NCBI GenBank assembly: GCA_001800605.1
Contig: MGVS01000040.1
Span: 1 to 32,368, forward strand
Length of the DNA stretch: 32,368 bases
Reading direction: 5' to 3'
From: Elusimicrobia bacterium RIFOXYD2_FULL_34_15
GTDB taxonomy: Bacteria; Elusimicrobiota; UBA8919
The stretch's first letter is position 1, and every line of letters starts with the position of its first letter. This document shows, in pieces, positions 1-8,117 of the stretch. The translations under genes and the position numbers were made by a program. A model generated the notes under the pieces. The model had not been told where the DNA came from. It searched no databases and saw only the letters and a program-made list of their open reading frames with translations.

Positions 1-5
1 TGCCT

Positions 6-78
6 TTGGGGTGATCCCGATGTATCGGGACGACCACTCGCACCCCAAGCGAGTGCCCTACCACTGGGCCACACCCCG
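6..78 (-). tRNA. tRNA-Pro (anticodon GGG), non-canonical T-arm
   Basis: On the minus strand this folds as a tRNA. The acceptor 5' strand CGGGGTG (78-72) pairs with CACCCCA (13-7), with one C-A mismatch at the first pair. The D-arm is a GCCC/GGGC stem with loop AGTGGTA. The anticodon stem CTCGC/GCGAG encloses the 7-nt loop TTGGGGT, giving anticodon GGG (proline). No CCA is encoded. The T-arm lacks the usual TTC-containing 7-nt loop: the palindrome TCCCGATACATCGGGA sits directly against the acceptor strand. The gene is either functional with an odd T-arm or a repeat-damaged pseudo-tRNA. The proline identity is clear; function is uncertain. Confidence 0.75.
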
Positions 79-328
79 AAAATTTTCGCTACGCTCAAAT
101 TTTAAGTAATTAGTAATTAGTATTTAGTAATTAGCGCAAGGATTTCTAGTTTATAAGAGCAAAAATTTTTCCTAACTACTAATTACCTGCCTGCCGGTAG
201 GCAGGCTCAAACTAATTACAAATTTAAATTTAAATTAAATCTTTATGTCTTTATTTTTATTTATACTTTTAATTTATACTTGCAGTTTATATATTTTATG
301 TAAAATAAAACGTTTGTCAATAATAAAG
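79..328. repeat. AT-rich intergenic region with small repeats
   Basis: This is non-coding sequence between tRNA-Pro and pcm. It holds a 7-bp hairpin (AAAATTT 79-85 with AAATTTT 97-103), iterated TAATTAGT units at about 107-134, and a GC-rich palindrome CCTGCCT/AGGCAGG (186-192 with 199-205) that recurs at 31599 and 32130. A stretch of alternating AAATTT and TTTAAATT follows. A TTGACA box reads on the minus strand at 320-315, but no well-spaced -10 box follows it. I see no gene here. Confidence 0.6.
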
Positions 329-973
329 TTAAATACTTATCCCGTGCTTACCTATTAGAGGCACAAATGTTACGGCACCATAGTTTATAATATGCAATTT
401 ATTATTGATTTTATCAGCCATAATTAGGTTTTGCATAAACCTGTCACCAACCGGCATAACAATGCGACCGTTTTCTGCAAGTTGTTCTTCCAACGGTTGT
501 GGTATTTCATTTCCCGCAGCGGTTACAATTATTCTGTCATAAGGTGCAAAATCTTTTAAACCTTCACTGCCGTCACTATTAAATAAAAATATATTTTTAT
601 AACCAAGTTCTTGAAGAGTTTTTTTTGTTTTTTCGTAAAGTGAAGAAATCCGTTCGATTGAATATACTTCCTTTGACAATTCCGCAAGTATTGCGGTTTG
701 ATAACCGGAACCGGTTCCTATTTCCAGAATTTTCTCATTACCTTTTAATCTAAGTAATTCTGTCATGAGAGCGACAATGTAAGGTTGAGAAATTGTCTGG
801 TTTTCCCCTATCGGAATAGGATGATCATCATAAGCTTCTTCAATAAACTTTTTGTCAATGAACTTTTCCCGCGGTATTTTTCTTAGGATGTTAATAACTT
901 TTTTATCCGAAATTCCTCTTGTAATTATTTGTGTTTCAACCATTTCATTGCGTAATTTTTTGAAATCGCTCAT
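329..973 (-). CDS. pcm: Protein-L-isoaspartate O-methyltransferase
   Basis: The 214-aa product matches the PCMT family in length and motifs. It has the SAM-binding motif I EIGTGSGYQTAILAEL (about residues 85-100), the upstream ISQPYIVALM segment typical of the isoaspartyl-binding region, and a C-terminal FVPLIGKHG-type ending. The enzyme methylates L-isoaspartyl residues in aged proteins with SAM so that they can revert to aspartate; it is cytosolic. Its ATG overlaps the TGA of the upstream MerR-type gene by 4 nt (ATGA), implying translational coupling in a HU/IHF-merR-pcm operon. Confidence 0.93.
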   Translation of the reverse strand: MSDFKKLRNEMVETQIITRGISDKKVINILRKIPREKFIDKKFIEEAYDDHPIPIGENQTISQPYIVALMTELLRLKGNEKILEIGTGSGYQTAILAELSKEVYSIERISSLYEKTKKTLQELGYKNIFLFNSDGSEGLKDFAPYDRIIVTAAGNEIPQPLEEQLAENGRIVMPVGDRFMQNLIMADKINNKLHIINYGAVTFVPLIGKHGISI

Positions 974-1320
974 TTGAGTAATTCGGAAATAGCTTTCAAT
1001 TCTTTTTTAATGTTACTTAATATTTCGATACTTTCAGTTTCTTTTCCAAAACTAAATTCAGATTGTTTTTTTCTTTTTCTTTTTTCTTCTATTAGATATT
1101 TTTTTGCTCCGCCGATTGTAAAACCTTTTTCATATAATAATTCTTTTATTTTCAGTATTAATTGAATATCGTTTTTTGTATATTTCCTTTGCCCGGAAGT
1201 TCTTCGTGCGGGTCTGAGAATTCTAAATTCCTGTTCCCAATAACGCAAAATATATGGTTTAACACCTGTTGTTTTTTCTACGTCACCGATTGAATAAAAA
1301 CTTTTTTCGATAAGATCCAT
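970..1320 (-). CDS. MerR-family transcriptional regulator
   Basis: About 116 aa. The N-terminal MerR-type winged helix-turn-helix is clear: FYSIGDVEKTTGV (first helices), ILRYWEQEF, then the wing RRTSGQRKYTKNDI. A helix follows with the KELLYEKGFTIGGAKKYL pattern of the MerR coiled-coil linker. A highly charged C-terminus has no recognisable ligand domain, as in the short MerR proteins found beside ihfA in many bacteria. I chose the ATG at 1320. A TTG at 1329 overlapping the upstream TGA is possible, but the AGAG Shine-Dalgarno-like stretch is better spaced for the ATG. Its target is unknown. Confidence 0.85.
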   Translation of the reverse strand: MDLIEKSFYSIGDVEKTTGVKPYILRYWEQEFRILRPARRTSGQRKYTKNDIQLILKIKELLYEKGFTIGGAKKYLIEEKRKRKKQSEFSFGKETESIEILSNIKKELKAISELLK

Positions 1321-1325
1321 AAAAT

Positions 1326-1589
1326 TCAATTCTCTATTGGTATTTCCGATGGTTTAAATCTTATTACTCGTTTAGGTTTAATTTTCATTATTTCTCTAGT
1401 TTTTGGGTTTCGGACTCTTCTTTCTTTGCGCATTTTAACGTAAAGTGTGCCGATACCTTTTAAATGGATTTTTTCTCCGCGAAATAATGTTTTTCTTGCT
1501 GCGGATAAAAATTCTTCAAAAGCATCTTTTGCTTCCTTAATACAGCAGGTTCTTCGAGACATTACTTCTATTATTTCTCTTTTATCCAT
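1326..1589 (-). CDS. HU/IHF family DNA-binding protein
   Basis: The 87-aa protein has the HU/IHF fold signature: N-terminal helices (MDKREIIEVMSRRT, EAKDAFEEFLSAARKTL), then GEKIHLKGIGTLYVKMRKERRVRNPKT, the conserved arm motif RNPKTRE and a closing IKPKRVIRFKPSE strand. Such proteins bend DNA and help organise the nucleoid. Here a proline/isoleucine-rich C-terminus replaces longer tails. It lies directly upstream of the MerR-type gene (2-3 nt overlap or a short gap, depending on the MerR start). Whether it is HU-like or IHF-alpha-like cannot be settled by eye; RNPKTRE and the MerR neighbour favour IHF-like. Confidence 0.9.
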   Translation of the reverse strand: MDKREIIEVMSRRTCCIKEAKDAFEEFLSAARKTLFRGEKIHLKGIGTLYVKMRKERRVRNPKTREIMKIKPKRVIRFKPSEIPIEN

Positions 1590-1595
1590 AATCTA

Positions 1596-1716
1596 CCCCG
1601 TTAGAGATAGGAAGCATTTCTGAATGCTTCCGTGACTCTCAAATAAATCTGTATTTATTAATATCCACTTACCCGTTAAATATGTATATAAGCTTACAAA
1701 CCAATCTCTAACGGGG
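1596..1716. repeat. 121-bp element with 13-bp perfect terminal inverted repeats
   Basis: CCCCGTTAGAGAT at 1596-1608 is the exact reverse complement of 1704-1716. Inside lies a perfect 9-bp hairpin with a 4-nt loop (1610-1618 with 1623-1631). The element begins one base after the gpsA stop codon and fills the gap to the HU gene. The same terminal sequence occurs directly after the stop codon at 20500 and close to one at 16670, so it is a dispersed family, MITE-like or regulatory. Confidence 0.8.
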
Positions 1717-1717
1717 C

Positions 1718-2698
1718 TTACTCCGGTTTTACATTTCTCATCATGAGAGTAGAGATTGCTTTTTTCGGATTTTTTCCTTTCAATATAATTTTATATACTT
1801 CATTAGTTATCGGCATTTCTATTTTTAGTTTTCCAGCTAATTTTATTACCGCTTGTGTTGTATAAACACCTTCTACAGTCATTCCTATTTTTTTTATCGC
1901 AATATTAGTTTTTAATCCCTTTCCGATTAATTCACCAAAACTTTCATTTCTTGAATTTTTTGAAAAAGAAGTCATAACCATATCACCCAACCCTGATAAT
2001 CCCGAAAAAGTTTCTTTTTTTGCGCCGAGCTTTACGCCTAATAATGCTATTTCAACCAGTCCGCGGGTTACAATTGCCGCAAGTGAGTTGTCTCCCAATC
2101 CCATACCTCTTGCAATACCGCAGGCTATGGCTATTATATTTTTTAATGCACCGCCGGTTTCAACACCAATTATATCGGTATTTGTGTAAATTCTTAAATT
2201 TTGTGATGAAAAACATTTTTGTATTACTTTGGATATCTTTTCTTGTCCCGCCGCAACTATTGCGGTCGGGAATCCTTTGGCAACTTCTATAGCGAAACTG
2301 GGTCCGGATAAAACTACAACATTATTTGTTTTTAATTCTTCCTTGACTATTTTTGAAAGAGGTTCACCAGTCTTTATCTCTATTCCCTTGCTCGCTATTA
2401 TAAAAATCTGATTTTTATTTGTGTATTTGTAAATCTCCTTGACAGTTGTGCGCATGGATTGAGAAGGAACTGTTAATAATAATATATGGGCATCTTTAAT
2501 AATTTCGCTTAAGTTGCTTGTTAAATATACTTGTTTGCTTAGTTTAACATGAGGAAAGAAAACCGGATATCTGTTCTTTTTAAGATGATTCAAACGGGAT
2601 TTATCAAATTCCCATAATGAAACTGTATGGTGATTTTTATATAGATATTGAGCTAATGTTGAACCCCATGCCCCGCCGCCCAAAACAGATATTTTCAT
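1718..2698 (-). CDS. gpsA: Glycerol-3-phosphate dehydrogenase [NAD(P)+]
   Basis: 326 aa, normal for GpsA. The N-terminal Rossmann motif is GGGAWGST (residues 7-14). Family landmarks follow: LLTVPSQSMR, ASKGIE, VLSGPSFAIEVAKGFPTA, and the catalytic-domain GALKNIIAIACGIARG and GLSGLGDMVMT stretches. The enzyme reduces dihydroxyacetone phosphate to sn-glycerol 3-phosphate, the backbone for phospholipids. It is the last gene of a pgsA-plsY-gpsA cluster and starts 1 nt after plsY ends, so G3P supply is co-expressed with its acylation and head-group steps. Confidence 0.96.
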   Translation of the reverse strand: MKISVLGGGAWGSTLAQYLYKNHHTVSLWEFDKSRLNHLKKNRYPVFFPHVKLSKQVYLTSNLSEIIKDAHILLLTVPSQSMRTTVKEIYKYTNKNQIFIIASKGIEIKTGEPLSKIVKEELKTNNVVVLSGPSFAIEVAKGFPTAIVAAGQEKISKVIQKCFSSQNLRIYTNTDIIGVETGGALKNIIAIACGIARGMGLGDNSLAAIVTRGLVEIALLGVKLGAKKETFSGLSGLGDMVMTSFSKNSRNESFGELIGKGLKTNIAIKKIGMTVEGVYTTQAVIKLAGKLKIEMPITNEVYKIILKGKNPKKAISTLMMRNVKPE

Positions 2699-2699
2699 A

Positions 2700-3275
2700 T
2701 TAATTCTCAGTTCCTTTTAAAATTTTTTTTATATTTGATTTATGCCGCCAAATTATAATAATAGCTAAAACAATCGAAATATATTTTAATATAGACTGTT
2801 CTTTTAAAATAAACAAAACAATTGGTAAAGTAATTGCGGCAAATATAGAACCAATTGCAACTAATTTTGTAACGGATAGAGTAATTACAAATACAGTCAA
2901 CGCAATTAAAGCAGCAATCGGATTTAATCCTAAGAATACACCGAAACTGGTGGCAACACCTTTCCCACCCCTGAATCTTAAAAAAGGGGTCCAGATGTGT
3001 CCGGTAATTGCAAGAAATCCTGTTATCATCGGAACATATAAAGATGCATCAGGAAATATTTTTTTGCTTATTAATACAGGAAAAAATCCTTTGGAAAAAT
3101 CAAACAGAAACGTTATACTACCTGGTATTTTCCCGAGCACACGCCATACATTGGTAGCACCGGGATTGCCGCTCCCGTGTTCACGTATATCAATACCGTA
3201 AAATATTTTTGATATTAAATATGCCATTGGTATCGAACCAATTAAAAAAGATAAAATAAAAAATAAAGAAATCAT
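2700..3275 (-). CDS. plsY: Glycerol-3-phosphate acyltransferase PlsY
   Basis: 191 aa, several hydrophobic helices, integral inner-membrane protein. The three PlsY signatures are visible: GSIPMAYL and GSGNPGATNVWRVLG near the N-terminus, GHIWTPFLRFRGGKGVATSFG in the middle and a late IWRHKSNIKKIL stretch. PlsY transfers acyl groups from acyl-phosphate to G3P to form lysophosphatidic acid, the committed step of phospholipid synthesis. No plsX lies in this window. It overlaps pgsA by 4 nt and is followed by gpsA after 1 nt. Confidence 0.96.
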   Translation of the reverse strand: MISLFFILSFLIGSIPMAYLISKIFYGIDIREHGSGNPGATNVWRVLGKIPGSITFLFDFSKGFFPVLISKKIFPDASLYVPMITGFLAITGHIWTPFLRFRGGKGVATSFGVFLGLNPIAALIALTVFVITLSVTKLVAIGSIFAAITLPIVLFILKEQSILKYISIVLAIIIIWRHKSNIKKILKGTEN

Positions 3276-3799
3276 TTTTTTTCAATTTCCTTTATACCTG
3301 GTATAATGTAAGTAAAAGTTGAAATTACTATTGATAAAAGCATTAAGTACATTATTGGATTTAAGATATTTTCAGGCGTATTTATCAAAACGAGAAGTAC
3401 AACAGTCATCTCTAACACAGTAGAAGTTTTTCCAAATAAAGTTGGCGATATTTCTGCATTTCTCATAATATGATATCGCAGCCACCAACCTGTAAAAACA
3501 ATGATATTTTTAGTTATAACAACAATCAGTACCCAGACAGGAATTTTTTTTAAAACAACAAGAACTATAAATGAACTTATAAGAAGAAGTTTATCTGCTA
3601 AAGGATCTAAAAATGAACCTAATTGCGTGCGTTCTCCGCGAATTCTTGCAAATAATCCGTCAAGAAAATCTGTTAAAATACAAAAAATAAAAATAGAAAT
3701 TGAAAGCCATTCATTGCCCGCAATTACAGAAATAATATAAACCGGGACTAAGATAATTCTTGAAATTGTTAAGTTGTTGGCTAATGTTAAATGTTTCAT
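3272..3799 (-). CDS. pgsA: CDP-diacylglycerol--glycerol-3-phosphate 3-phosphatidyltransferase
   Basis: About 175 aa from the ATG at 3799, which overlaps the hflX TGA (ATGA); in-frame codons upstream lie inside hflX and add a non-conserved extension. The CDP-alcohol phosphotransferase motif is complete: DFLDGLFAR followed by GSFLDPLADK. Multiple transmembrane helices are expected. It makes phosphatidylglycerol phosphate from CDP-DAG and G3P. An N-terminal NNLTISRIILVP is typical of PgsA. With plsY and gpsA downstream it forms a phospholipid operon. Confidence 0.93.
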   Translation of the reverse strand: MKHLTLANNLTISRIILVPVYIISVIAGNEWLSISIFIFCILTDFLDGLFARIRGERTQLGSFLDPLADKLLLISSFIVLVVLKKIPVWVLIVVITKNIIVFTGWWLRYHIMRNAEISPTLFGKTSTVLEMTVVLLVLINTPENILNPIMYLMLLSIVISTFTYIIPGIKEIEKK

Positions 3800-5037
3800 T
3801 TTAAGTGTGTTATTTTTTTTATTTGTTCCCAATTTTTATTATCAATCATAATTTTTAACTCAGCGTAATTTCCGTGCGGCTTATATTTAATTATTTTGCC
3901 TACAGTTTTAATTTTATCTAGGATTGACAACTGATTGTAAGGTATAGATATATTTTTATATTCGAGATTAAGTTCAAGTTTTCTGTCTATTAGATTAAGT
4001 AATTCCAAAACTTTGTTTCCTTTTGATGCCGAAATACAAAGATAATTACTGTGAGAAAATTTTGTTTTAATTAAATCGCATTTGTTATAAACATCTATTA
4101 GCGGTATTTTATCCGCTCCGATTTCTTTCAAAACATTTAAAACAACTTTTTCTGTATTTTGATAATTCTGATTGGTTATATCGATAATGTGTATAATTAA
4201 GTTTGAATGAGTGATTTCTTCTAAAGTCGATTTAAAAGCAGCTATAAGCTGATGCGGTAATTTATTTATAAATCCGACAGTATCTGTAAATAGTACTAAT
4301 TTACCGCTTGGCAGATTGACTTTTCTTGTTGTTGTATCCAATGTTGCAAAGAGTTTGTTATCTGCATATACTGAATTTTTCTTTGTGAGATAGTTTAATA
4401 GTGTTGATTTCCCGACGTTAGTGTAGCCGACCAGTGATATAATAGGGACAGGGACTTCCTCTCTTTTTGATCTTTGTGTTTCCCGATGGTCTTTAACTTT
4501 TTCAATTTCTTTTTTAAGATATGAAATTCTGTCACGAATTCTTCTTCTGTCAATTTCTATTTTTCTTTCACCCGCTCCGCCTCTTACGCCGATATTTCCA
4601 ACCTGCTGAGCTAAGACACCTCTTTTTCCAATTAGTCTTGGAAGTTGATAATATTTTTCAGCGAGTTCAATCTGAAGTTTTGCTTCTTGTGTTCTTGCAC
4701 GCTGAGAAAAAATATCAAGAATTAATTGTGTTCTGTCTATAACTCTTGCCGGGATTTCATTCTCAAGGTTTTTTTGCTGTGCAGGCGTTAAGTTTTCGTC
4801 AAAAATAACAATATTTATTTTTTCTTTTTCACAGATTTTTTTTATTTCAAAGACCTTTCCTTTGCCGATAAAAAATTTAGGATCGGGTTTTACTTTTTTC
4901 TGTATTATGGTATCAATTGTTTGTGCACCTTTTGTATAGGCAAGTTGACTTAGTTCTTTTAGCGATTCTTCGACAGAAAATTCTTTTTTTTCAGATAGAT
5001 CAATGCCTATTAAGAGTGCTCTTTCTTTGTTGCTCAC
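3796..5037 (-). CDS. hflX: GTPase HflX
   Basis: 413 aa. The N-terminal HflX domain carries the glycine-rich GNIGVRGGAGE linker (148-157) and a basic helix. The G-domain has Walker A GYTNVGKST (204-212), the G3 motif DTVGF and G4 NKCD. HflX binds the 50S subunit and splits stalled ribosomes under stress. It starts with GTG at 5037 and has no good Shine-Dalgarno sequence; it overlaps the 3' end of miaA by 38 nt, so translation is probably coupled. The hfq gene that often separates miaA and hflX is absent. Confidence 0.95.
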   Translation of the reverse strand: MSNKERALLIGIDLSEKKEFSVEESLKELSQLAYTKGAQTIDTIIQKKVKPDPKFFIGKGKVFEIKKICEKEKINIVIFDENLTPAQQKNLENEIPARVIDRTQLILDIFSQRARTQEAKLQIELAEKYYQLPRLIGKRGVLAQQVGNIGVRGGAGERKIEIDRRRIRDRISYLKKEIEKVKDHRETQRSKREEVPVPIISLVGYTNVGKSTLLNYLTKKNSVYADNKLFATLDTTTRKVNLPSGKLVLFTDTVGFINKLPHQLIAAFKSTLEEITHSNLIIHIIDITNQNYQNTEKVVLNVLKEIGADKIPLIDVYNKCDLIKTKFSHSNYLCISASKGNKVLELLNLIDRKLELNLEYKNISIPYNQLSILDKIKTVGKIIKYKPHGNYAELKIMIDNKNWEQIKKITHLK

Positions 5038-5959
5038 GAGGATAAAGTATATCAGATTTTTTTAGATAATTCAATATTTTTCTTAACGGATCATTGTCAA
5101 TATCCATCCAAATAATACGTTTATCTTTATTAAACCATGTCATTTGTCTTTTCGCATATTTTCTTGTATTTTGTTTTATCAATTCTATTGCAATATCTTT
5201 GGAATATTCACCGTTTAGATAACCGATAATTTCTTTATAACCAATTGTTGATTGAAGTATAGGATTTTTAAAGGAAAATTTCTTAACTAGTTTTTCTACT
5301 TCTTCATTCAAACCGTTATTTATCATGATATCTACGCGTTCGTTAATTCTCGCATAGAGTTTATTTCTATCTGTATAAAGACCAAATATTATATATTTGT
5401 AATCGGATTTTTTTGTTAATTTTTTTAAATCAGAAAATTTTTTGCCTGTCTGCAAACAAATTTCAATAGCCCGGATTACCCTTACAGGATTATTTTTATC
5501 AATTATTTTAGCTGTTTCGGGGTCTAATTTTTCAAGTTTATTATAGAGGAATTTAAGTCCATATTTTTTATATTGATTTAATATTTTTTTCCTTAATTTT
5601 AAGTCGTTTTTAATTTCAATTAAACCGTCAATAAGTGATTTTATATATAATCCGGTACCGCCGGAAATTATTGCGGTTTTTTTGGAATACAAAATTCTTT
5701 TAATTTTTTTATTGGCAAGTTTCGCAAAATTACCTGCATTAAACTGATGTTTGGAATTTATATCAACAATACTTATTAAGTGATGTTTTATAGTTTTTAA
5801 TTGTAGTTGGGTTGGTTTGTTTGTTCCAATATTTAGATTTTTATAAATTTGTCTGGAATCAGCAGATATGATTTCAGCATTAATTATTTTAGCGAGGTTG
5901 ATTGCTACTTCGGTTTTACCGGTTGCTGTAGCTCCCGCAATCACAATGATAGTTTTCAT
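5000..5959 (-). CDS. miaA: tRNA dimethylallyltransferase MiaA
   Basis: 319 aa. The P-loop is GATATGKT (9-16), followed by the family signature ISADSRQIYKNLNIGTNKP and the central ISGGTGLYIKSLIDGL. The C-terminal half contains RKYAKRQMTWFNKD, typical of MiaA. It transfers a dimethylallyl group to A37 of tRNAs reading UNN codons; the product i6A37 is the substrate of MiaB, also encoded in this window. It overlaps mutL by 4 nt upstream and hflX by 38 nt downstream. Confidence 0.96.
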   Translation of the reverse strand: MKTIIVIAGATATGKTEVAINLAKIINAEIISADSRQIYKNLNIGTNKPTQLQLKTIKHHLISIVDINSKHQFNAGNFAKLANKKIKRILYSKKTAIISGGTGLYIKSLIDGLIEIKNDLKLRKKILNQYKKYGLKFLYNKLEKLDPETAKIIDKNNPVRVIRAIEICLQTGKKFSDLKKLTKKSDYKYIIFGLYTDRNKLYARINERVDIMINNGLNEEVEKLVKKFSFKNPILQSTIGYKEIIGYLNGEYSKDIAIELIKQNTRKYAKRQMTWFNKDKRIIWMDIDNDPLRKILNYLKKSDILYPREQQRKSTLNRH

Positions 5960-7662
5960 TTTCTTAAGAATCTTTTATCAAGTTCATCTTTGGTTATTTT
6001 AGTTATTGTAGGTCTTCCATGCGGGCAGGTATAGGGATTTGAGCATTTAAAAAGATCATCAAGAAGTATTCTTATTTCTATTTCAGAGAGTTTATCTCCG
6101 GATTTTACTGCAGTTTTACACGCGGTTTTCATAATGTCATCTAAAATACCGGAAGCGTCGCTTATTTTTCCGACTTTCTTCTGTTTTATTATTTCTGTTA
6201 TTATTGAAAGAGGTGATGCATTATTTATAACCGCCGGGATGGATTTTACTATAAAAGAGCTTATACCAAATTCTTCTATTTCAAATCCAAGTTTTTCCAA
6301 ACTACTTTTTAATTCCTGTAATATGCTGAATTCTTTCGGTGAAAGCTCAATATTTACAGGAAGAAGCAAGTTTTGAATTTCCAATGTTTTATTTGATATA
6401 TCATTTTTAAGTTTTTCGTAAAGTACTTTTTCCTGAGCAGCGTGTTGGTCTATTATTAGAAGCTCATCATTTTCTTCAGCTAAAATATATAATTCAAAAA
6501 TTCTACCTATATATTTGAGTTGTGTGCTTAAACTTTTTTTAAAATTTGTTGTTGCCGATTGCGGAATTGAAAATTCCTGCGTGGTGTATTTTACCGGCGC
6601 AGATGAAAAATTTTCAGGTGGTTTTATAGTTGATGCATAGTTTTCATTCTTAGTTTCTATTGCCGGGATAACTTCTTTTGTCGTAAGCCGTGACCGTACT
6701 ATCTGCCTCACCGTTGAATAAACCGGTCCTTCGTCTTTGAATTTAATTTCTCTTTTTGTCGGGTGAACATTAACATCTATAGATTCCGGTTTTATATCAA
6801 ACATTAAAAACAAGGCAGGGTTTTCTTTTTTTCGTAAAAATTCATCATATCCGTTTAATACAGCACTGATAATAATTTTTGAATTTACAGGCCGTTTGTT
6901 TATGAAAGTAAAAATGCGGTTTCTGTTTAAAAATGTCTTGTCAGGTTTACTTATAAATCCGGAAATAGAAATTTGTTCGTGCTTAAAATTTATATCTAAA
7001 AGTTCTTCTATGAATGCATTTCCGAAAATCTGGGCTAAACGAATCTGTAAACTGTTCGCCGGCGGATAATTAAAAAGTTCTTTATTGTCAGAAATCAACC
7101 GGAACGATACATCAAAATTAACAATGGCATATTCTGTAATTAAAGAGATTATTTTATTTTTTTCGGTATTATCAGATTTAAGAAATTTTAATCTGGCAGG
7201 AACATTATAAAAAATATTTTTAACTTCTATGGTAGTTCCGGCAGGGCATCCTGTTTCTTTTGAGCTAACTATTTTACTATCCGCTACTTCTAAAAAAAAA
7301 CCGGAACTAGAATTACTTGTTTTAGTTATAATAATTAAATTTGATACTGATGCAATAGACGGTAGCGCTTCCCCGCGGAAACCTAATGTTTGAATAGTTT
7401 CCAAATCGGTTATATTTGAAATTTTACTAGTTGAATGTCTTTCAATAGATAAAATTGCATCGTCTTTTAACATTCCACAACCGTCATCGGTTATTGAAAT
7501 AAGTTCTTTACCGCTTTTTTTTATTTCCGCGATAATATACTTTGATCCTGCATCCAGGGAATTTTCTATTAGTTCTTTTACAACAGAAGCGGGTCTTTCA
7601 ATTACTTCACCGGCAGCAATTTTACTTACTAAATCGGAAGGTAGAATTTTAATCTTGCTCAT
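5956..7662 (-). CDS. mutL: DNA mismatch repair protein MutL (endonuclease type)
   Basis: 568 aa. The N-terminal GHKL ATPase shows KIAAGEVIERPASVVKEL, DDGCGM, HSTSKI and GFRGEALPSI. The C-terminal half carries the metal-binding endonuclease motif DQHAAQEKVLYE (DQHA-x2-E-x4-E) plus ACKTAVKSGDKL and CPHGRPT. This indicates the nicking form of MutL found in bacteria without MutH. MutL couples MutS mismatch recognition to strand incision. Its ATG overlaps the TAA of the PilZ gene by 1 nt, which puts it in a mutS-pilZ-mutL operon. Confidence 0.96.
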   Translation of the reverse strand: MSKIKILPSDLVSKIAAGEVIERPASVVKELIENSLDAGSKYIIAEIKKSGKELISITDDGCGMLKDDAILSIERHSTSKISNITDLETIQTLGFRGEALPSIASVSNLIIITKTSNSSSGFFLEVADSKIVSSKETGCPAGTTIEVKNIFYNVPARLKFLKSDNTEKNKIISLITEYAIVNFDVSFRLISDNKELFNYPPANSLQIRLAQIFGNAFIEELLDINFKHEQISISGFISKPDKTFLNRNRIFTFINKRPVNSKIIISAVLNGYDEFLRKKENPALFLMFDIKPESIDVNVHPTKREIKFKDEGPVYSTVRQIVRSRLTTKEVIPAIETKNENYASTIKPPENFSSAPVKYTTQEFSIPQSATTNFKKSLSTQLKYIGRIFELYILAEENDELLIIDQHAAQEKVLYEKLKNDISNKTLEIQNLLLPVNIELSPKEFSILQELKSSLEKLGFEIEEFGISSFIVKSIPAVINNASPLSIITEIIKQKKVGKISDASGILDDIMKTACKTAVKSGDKLSEIEIRILLDDLFKCSNPYTCPHGRPTITKITKDELDKRFLRK

Positions 7663-8117
7663 TACGGAGCTACCTGTTTTTTCCTTTCAGAATAATGGCA
7701 GTGTGCGAAATAACTGCAGTCTTTTTTACAAATAGATTTATCATCATAGAAAAGTCTTGTTCTGCAGGCATCAAAATCATCTGCCATCTTGCATAATTTA
7801 TCAGCAATAGCTTTATCTATTTGTTCAAACTGAATTCCTATAATGCAAGCACCGCCTTTGTTTTCGCATCTTACTATTGTTGCCTTAACATTTTCCATTT
7901 GTATGTCTTTTAACTTAAAAGAAATTATTAATTTTTCTCCAATCGATAGAGGTGAAAAAGTAACTAGAGCCATACCGCCGGCAGAAAGATTTGCCATAAT
8001 CGCAGGTAATTCTGAATCCTGGTTTTTCCCCGCCCTCATTATCAAAACAGGCTTAACCAGATGATACAGTACGGGAAATCTTTTAATTTTTCTTTTTTCA
8101 TTTTGTGATATTGTCAT
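7662..8117 (-). CDS. PilZ-domain protein with C-terminal cysteine cluster
   Basis: 151 aa, cytosolic. The c-di-GMP-binding elements of PilZ are visible: an R-x3-R motif (R9, R13) and N-x-S-x2-G (NLSAGG, 43-48) followed by beta-strand-like sequence to about residue 100. After it lies a Cys-rich tail, C118-x11-C130-x3-C134-x5-C140 (also C109), that could bind zinc or an Fe-S cluster. It overlaps mutS by 20 nt and mutL by 1 nt, so it is translated within the mismatch-repair operon. A role in repair is only suggested by context; the target is unknown. Confidence 0.85.
   Translation of the reverse strand: MTISQNEKRKIKRFPVLYHLVKPVLIMRAGKNQDSELPAIMANLSAGGMALVTFSPLSIGEKLIISFKLKDIQMENVKATIVRCENKGGACIIGIQFEQIDKAIADKLCKMADDFDACRTRLFYDDKSICKKDCSYFAHCHYSERKKQVAP

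Noticed and set aside
1610-1631. Intrinsic terminator after gpsA
   Set aside because: The 9-bp hairpin is perfect, but no T-run follows on either strand. It is treated as part of the inverted-repeat element.
2020-2292. Open frame on the plus strand within gpsA
   Set aside because: It is a shadow of the conserved gpsA coding sequence with no family similarity.
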